Source: Azolla caroliniana
Taxonomy: Eukaryota > Polypodiophyta
NCBI GenBank assembly: GCA_043228905.1
Contig: JBHGNT010000001.1
Location: 806,001-870,000 of the forward strand
Reading direction: 5' to 3'
Length of the DNA stretch: 64,000 bases
Part shown: positions 57,858-64,000 of the stretch, one piece after another
How positions within the stretch are numbered: position 1 is the stretch's first letter
Layout: each line of letters starts with the position of its first letter
The notes under the pieces: model-generated
The model's input: the letters and a program-made list of their open reading frames with translations, nothing else
Told to the model about the DNA's origin: nothing
Databases searched by the model: none
Made by a program: the position numbers and the translations under genes

Positions 57858-60003
57858 TGGGCTTCTCCATTTGTAGGGCATAACGTTTCCAGTCCATCAA
57901 AATAAAGGAAGTTGTAAGTGAATCTCGGAACCCTTTGTTAGTTGGGCTTTTGTACATCCACTGAGTGATGGAAAAGATATTTGTCCACATATCTGCATGT
58001 TGATATGTAATTCTTTACTTTTATATGATTACTTCCAGCAACAAAGTTATTCAAATATTCATGTGATGTTAACAGCATTTAGTGTTGCATCAAAAAAATT
58101 CATTTTGATGATGTATATAATCTGTGGTTTGATTTTGTGTGACAGAGGAGCTGACACTTGCTGGTACTGTGCACCAAACATTTTAGCTCATTGAGTTTAT
58201 GCATTAAATCTTTAAGACCATTGACACTGGCATGCAAACACTTTGGGTAACTGCAGTGCTGGGTAACCGCAGACTCGAAGACCATTCACGAGTGCAACTA
58301 TTATGAAGTTGGAATTCAATTTTATAGGTCTATACTTGCAATGCTAGCTCCTGGTATCACAGTTGATCTAATGACCATAGCTACATTGGCATGTAAATGA
58401 TCTTTTCCTTGTGCACATCTATATCCTCCTATTATTGAGTATTTAAGGAGGGACAATGTATGCTTTTTCACTTCTCCCAATGTGCATACAGCATCAATGA
58501 CTTTATGATATCCAAACAAGTCAGACACAACTATCTCAGCAATATTTTAATAACAATGTTAAGGTTTGAGTCCAAATATGTATGTTCATAACATAATAGC
58601 TTCTTCCAATGAATAGAGTCGTGATTTTCTTTATGCTACATAATATATATAAGAAACATAGTTACACATTTTTCAGGCTCCTTATCACAAAAAAATTCAC
58701 ATTAAGCCCAAACTAAGATGCAGATATTCAAGATGACCTTAGGACCAATTTGGAATTACTTGGGAAATGAGTTTTGTCAAGTATGATATTCAAACACTAA
58801 TTGCATTTTAGTTATTAAGTGAGCATTGTGTTGTGATTTGGACAAGTAATTTGAACCTTAATTCTCTAATTATGTTTCCACTTAGAAAGCCACATTGTTT
58901 GTTTTACTAATGGGGATACATTAATTATGATGATGATAATTTGTGCATTCAATCATAATGATTAAAACTAGATTGATAGTGAGAGAACGATGAATTGAAT
59001 GTTTGAAGTGGTTGAGAGGGATTAATTTGAATGATGATAAAGTCCGATGTCTAACTAGAGTACTTAATCATAGGAGTCATCGAAAAGAAGAATCATGCAT
59101 TCATTATTAGTGCAATTGAGAGTGATCAATGGCCATTAATGACATCAAAATTCGATATTCAATTATAGTAACAGAAAGGGGTTTAAGTTCGGAATGGAGC
59201 TTAAATTTAGAGTGATTTAATCATGCCATATGATGAATTGGGCACTTAAATTTAATGTAAAATTGATACCAATCAAATCTCTCAATTCCTCAAAAATGCC
59301 GGTTAATTTGAAGTGAAATCCCGGAAATAATCTTGATCTTGCATAAAATTCTTTAATTATTCTTTGCAATGAGCTAATCCTTTTCTAATAGTTGGAATCT
59401 GATTCTAGCATTGGTGACTAAGTCTGCTCAAGTGATTAATTAAGCTTTAATGAAGGCACATGATCAACATTGGAGAGATACAGCCCCAGACAACTCCTCC
59501 TCTTGCTCAGCACATGCTCCAGATGGTTTCTTTAAAAAACCCAGAGCCGCATAAAATCCCTTAATTATTCTTCGCAATGAGCTTTTCTAATCCTTTTCTA
59601 ATAGTTGGAACATGATTCTACCATTGATGACTAAATCTGCTTAAGTGTGATTAATTATGCTTTAATGAGGGCACACGATCAAGATGGTTTCCTTAAAACA
59701 ACTAGAACCTAAATAGAGCTTCTCAATTTGAAGCATGGCATTTTGATTGATGTCAACAATCATCAATGTGGTCAATGCAGTTGGTGAGATCGAAGAGTTT
59801 ATGCAAATAGTTGAGCGTTAAGAATCATATCGAACTTACGCTTACAAGAGTGTTCTTTGAACTCTCCTCTGTTGCTTTCTAGTTTGTCTATTTTGCTCCT
59901 TTCAAATCCAGAACAAGAATTTCACATGGTCCTTCCTCTTTAGAAAGGCGAGACTTGACCATGTTAAGATGGCGGTGTACCACAAAGTGGAAGAGGTGGA
60001 TGG
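57858..60003. other. Intergenic, no gene seen
   Basis: Begins with the 3'UTR of the coiled-coil gene. A loosely repeated stretch (aaaatcccttaattattcttcgcaatgag, split in the copies near 59343 and 59555) suggests an old duplication of about 210 bp. No coding frame. Confidence 0.45.
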
Positions 60004-60016
60004 AGATGTTATTACT
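60004..60016 (+). repeat. SINE left target-site duplication
   Basis: agatgttattact, matching agatgttatgact at 60269-60281 with one mismatch. Confidence 0.75.
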
Positions 60017-60268
60017 AAGCCCAGATGGATGTAGCTCAGTTGGTAAGGTTGCCCAATGGAGACCAGGTGGCCATGGGTTCAACCCCTACATTCTATAGTG
60101 GCATCTAGTGAAATATGAGATATATATAGTGTAATATAGAGGTGAGAAAAGTGAAATATGAGATAGTCTAATATAGAGGTGAGAAAATTGGGTTTCAAAC
60201 CCAAGATATAGTGCTAGTAGTGCGAATGGCTTACCACTAGGGTAAGCTAATTACAATAAAAAAGAAGA
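60017..60268 (+). mobile_element. tRNA-derived SINE
   Basis: About 252 bp. The head carries a pol III A box (TAGCTCAGTTGG, 60032-60043) and B box (GGTTCAACCCC, 60076-60086) at tRNA-like spacing. The body contains a direct duplication (gtgaaatatgagata ... taatatagaggtgagaaaa twice, 60112-60146 and 60148-60186) and the tail is A-rich (caataaaaaagaag). A 13-bp target duplication flanks it. It has no protein; mobilisation would need a LINE reverse transcriptase. Family not named. Confidence 0.78.
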
Positions 60269-60281
60269 AGATGTTATGACT
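60269..60281 (+). repeat. SINE right target-site duplication
   Basis: agatgttatgact, directly after the A-rich tail. Confidence 0.75.
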
Positions 60282-63200
60282 CAATAAGTTATCCAACAAT
60301 GCCAAGAATCCATCCATTCGTTTATTTTGCGATATGGACAAGTGTAGCCATGCCAAAGAAGCCTAAGGTGTCACAACCACCAATGTTTGTGACGTAAGAT
60401 GGATCCAACAAAACTCATTTTCTTGGGAAGTGGGTATTTCCACTAGATCGTGTTGTAAAGCCACAAACATTTCCAACCAAGTATTTGCATTAGTCTATGG
60501 CCTTGTAACTACAACCTAATTTGCCATACCTTTCAAATACGTATTCTTGCAATATAAATTTGCTTGCAAGTATTTAACTGGGGTTTTAGCTTGGCTCTCT
60601 AAAAGATATTAATTTTTTTTTAATGATCCATCAATTACAATGACGTCAAACAATGCTTGGTGAGAACACAAGGTTAAGTGAATGTAAATAATACCTTATA
60701 AAGAGTATCAGAATTTTCCTCTTGAGTTTGAGCCATTTTATTACCCAAAAAAGAAAGCATTTCATTACCAAAATGGAAATGGTCTCCAAAGAATGCATCA
60801 TAATGTAAGAGCTGAATTTTAACACCAAGGTTTCCACGATAGCAAATTTTGAAAGGTTGTTAAAAGATGGCCCTGCATCAACACAAGTAAAACAAAACAC
60901 TATAAAACAAAAAATATTTTTTCATTTTCATAATATTGTAATAACATCATAAAAATGAATTGATATTACATTTGGGGCTAAGAATCATCTCCGTTTCCCA
61001 TGAAAACATCTAAAAAAGTCATTTGAAAGAGAATATATAAATTCATTTACCATACTACCATCCAAAAATGGCTTGTGAAAAGAGAATAACATATTTCCAT
61101 TACCCTTATCTTAGAACGTGACTTTTTTTAGAGAGAGAAGAACTTCCAAAGTTGGTTGTCATTCTCATGCCAAGTGTCGAGGACAAGAGGAGTGCCCTCT
61201 TTTATCTCCTTTGACTTAAATTTCTCATGATAAAAATGGAATAACGGCTTCTCCTCGGGCTCATGCAAGAGTGTTACGTTGAGCAAAGTGTCACTAGCCA
61301 TTCTCACACTTCTAAAACCCTCTCCAAAATCTTGGCTCTCTATAAAGAGAATGTCTTTGTCAATTACTCATGGCTTCAAATCAACCAAATGAAGCTGCAC
61401 CATATGCAATACATATCATATCAAAGCAAAGAAAATATAAGCATTATTTATGAAGCTAAATATAAATTTAAAACGAAACCGAAGTCAAGTTTTGAGAACC
61501 TCGTCCATTTATGAAAAAGAAACAAGTATGAGGGAGAAGTATTTGGAAATTCATACATATCATACATTAAACTAAGACTCTATAGAGTCCACACCATTTC
61601 TTTAACATGGAGAGGAATATAAAGAGTAAAACTCAAATTAAGATAGGCATTTGTCAACATGCATAATTTACGAAACCCAAATATAGACAAGGGGAAGTAC
61701 TTGCTCAACACATTAGCCATATTGAAACCAACAATAATTTGCAAACAACATTGATTGCAATAGTGATTCTCCTCATAAACATCCATAGAATCCACTACTC
61801 TATGTGAGCACCAAGGAGAATTAAAGACTTAAGTGGGTGAAATGAGTTGTGAATGGAGTGAACGACAACTACCAAACCTCCTCGGACGCCAAGGAGTTCC
61901 TTTAATATTAGCCATGAAACCAACAAGCTAGGGACTACCAATAAGAATATGTTATAATTTTCAAGCCAAGTGAATTGGCCAATTTTGGGATGATTCCTTT
62001 GAGAAGCATACATATGATCCACTACCCTTAACCTGAAACCTAATATTTTCTTTAAAATTGACCATGAAATTAATTAATAACCATGGTAATATCTATGAAT
62101 CAGAGTATAGCACATTTTGAGAGAAGATACAACCAGGAACACCTATCAAAAGTCTTTCTATGAGTCACTACCTGTCAAGCAAGATTGAAAAATTAAATCT
62201 CTAGCTTAAGTGCAATTTTAGCAAGTAATAGCTCTGACTAAGATGTACGTGTAATGTGTGTCTCTCTAATGCATGAATGACCAAATCACATAAAGGATTT
62301 CTTGGGCCAATGTGTGTCTCTCTAATGCAATGTGTGCCTCGGTTCTCCTTTCGCTACGCCTTCCTTTCTCGCTGGGTCAAGTTGTGCGCATTTTCGTTCG
62401 TAGAGTTACCAAGTCCCCTCCCTCACCTACTCTTCCCCCTCCCTGCCGCCTTTCGATGAGAAATATAGAAAATGAAATAACGCCGCCTGTAAGGTCTTGC
62501 ATCCAGCACAAGCACATACTTTCTAACAGCTCCAAAATTCATAAATGATCATTCAAAGTTCAGAATAGAACCTCTTCCTAATTTGATATTGCAATGACAT
62601 CTTAGGAGCACATAGGGCATTTGTAAAGGAGCCAAGGGAAAATCTGCCTTCTGGAAATTTGTTCATAAAAGCTTCCCCCTTTGATGTTGGTTCTACATTC
62701 TTAACCAAAGCATGTATTTGAGTTCCAAAAAGCCACAAATGATCAGTCAAAGCTCAAGACACCTCTTCTTTGATTCTCCGATTGATAACGGTACTAACAA
62801 ACTATGTCATAAAACTGAGTAAACCAAGAAATAAACTATATTTTCCTAGAAATTAACATTAAATGAAAGATCGCTTAACAATTATTCAATTTCTGATTAT
62901 TTTTACATCATTCATGCAATCCTTTTCTGAAGATGTCTGTGAAGAAAGTTTGGATTATAAATTATCCAACGTCTGATTAAGAGGTCACCTCATCCATGTT
63001 TAGCTTTTTGTTAAACTTGGATTGGGCGAGTTATATATCAGATCATGCATGACATATAGTTTTTACCTCGTGGCATTTGATCCTCCCCCACACCTTCCAA
63101 TTCGAGAAAAGAATCATATATTATATGGCTTCTGAGTTTATATTACCTCAGAAGCTTTGAGATGAGTTTCTTTGTCATGGATGTACAAGTTTCTACTAAT

Positions 63201-64000
63201 GAAGAAGATGTTTTTTTGGGAAAAAAAAAAAAACTTATCCCTGAGGAAAAGTTGCATAATTTTCTCATTCACATACTCAACTAGTTCGAGAAAAAGAATC
63301 AAGGGTATGGATATGGTCAAATCACTCACACGATGTTTGTTTGTTTGTGTGTGTGTGTGTTATTCAATTTCCAAGAGATGGAATCAAAAGCTTGAAGAAT
63401 TGCAGCCTGAGGCAAAATCAGTTATCCCTTTATAGGAAACTGAACAGAAGGCACAAAGATTGTGTAAAAATCATCATAAGTGTAAACATTGCTCAGAGTT
63501 TTAAGTGTAGAAAAAAAAAACTCCCTGAAGTTGGATAATGTATGATACGATCTTAATTCGAAGAAGAAAAGGAAACCATGAAAATCGTTAGGGAACATCA
63601 CAGTTTAAGAACTTGGATAATATACAGTCAATTTGGAGTTAATGTCTAGTAAGGAATGCACACCATGAAGAAGCTGGTTCATATATGGTCAATTCCTAAG
63701 AGATGAAGGCATAGAAATCTTAAAATGTTATTTGGTAAAAGTTTTTGGATTTGGATAATATTGGGTCAATTTCTTCAATAGGAAGGTATGGATGATGGAA
63801 AACCACTCACAACGTTCTATCATTCACAGTCAAAGTTAAGAGAAAAGAGAAGGGATAGAGGAGATGATGAATTACTTAGAACTTGGATAATGTAGGATCA
63901 GATCTCTCATTTATACTTGATTTGTCGAAAAAGAACGCATCCAATAGGTCATTTAACCTCTCGTTCATGCCAATCAAATGCTGGAGAATGAAGGTATGGA
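60282..64000. other. Intergenic, no supportable gene; diverged repeats at the right end
   Basis: No recognisable coding frame. A roughly 190-bp diverged duplication (aaatgatcattcaaagttca near 62544 and aaatgatcagtcaaagctca near 62735) and four TTGGATAAT(A/G)T-like motifs (63531, 63613, 63751, 63893) suggest an old repetitive or decayed coding region continuing past the window. Confidence 0.4.

Noticed and set aside
1-64000. CRISPR arrays, bacterial operons, rRNA or functional tRNA genes
   Set aside because: None seen; the repeats are tandem or LTR type and the sequence is plant nuclear. The only tRNA-like segment is the SINE head at 60.0 kb.

Overview
The window is nuclear DNA of a land plant. 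Genes are AT-rich with GT-AG introns, the gene families are plant ones (a plastid thylakoidal processing peptidase, a plant-type bHLH with the RARRGxATDSHS signature, an At5g41620-like coiled-coil protein), and a short TTTAGGG-type telomere-like repeat and Copia/Gypsy LTR elements are present. The chromodomain Gypsy element most resembles the Tcn1/sushi-like group, which in plants is known mainly from non-seed lineages. A moss, lycophyte, fern or another lineage outside the flowering plants is therefore possible, but I cannot fix the species.

Layout. 1.8-6 kb: a serine-rich RING-HC protein gene on the minus strand, with an inferred 5'UTR intron and a short uORF. 6-9.5 kb: no intact gene; a decayed Copia reverse-transcriptase relic. 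9.5-20.8 kb: a nested retrotransposon block. A Copia element (TSD acaac) carries an almost intact chromodomain Gypsy element (TSD gcgta) inside its 5' LTR and a probable solo LTR inside its pol region. 22.3-31.1 kb: a nine-exon minus-strand gene for a protein of about 1338 aa that I do not recognise. 33.7-37.4 kb: a plastid type I signal peptidase gene, with a MITE-like insertion in one intron and a 53-bp minisatellite just downstream. 39.9-41.6 kb: a small non-autonomous LTR element. 48.6-51.7 kb: a bHLH transcription factor whose first exon is full of triplet-repeat homopolymers. 54.9-57.9 kb: a two-exon coiled-coil protein gene. 60.0-60.3 kb: a tRNA-derived SINE with a 13-bp TSD. The rest is intergenic DNA in which I see no supportable gene.

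Most interesting. The Gypsy element and the small non-autonomous element both lack the usual tRNA primer site. In each, an 11-nt sequence 31-32 nt downstream of the LTR TATA box (the expected RNA 5' end) is perfectly complementary to an 11-nt sequence beginning 2 nt after the 5' LTR. The two elements use different 11-mers (AAGGTGAACAA/TTGTTCACCTT and AAGGGATTCAA/TTGAATCCCTT), so primer and site have covaried. This is the arrangement known for self-priming Tf1/sushi-type elements of fungi and vertebrates. Here it appears in a plant genome, in one autonomous-type and one coding-deficient family that share LTR ends and PPT context.

All exon boundaries were derived by eye from splice-site and reading-phase consistency; no transcript data were available.
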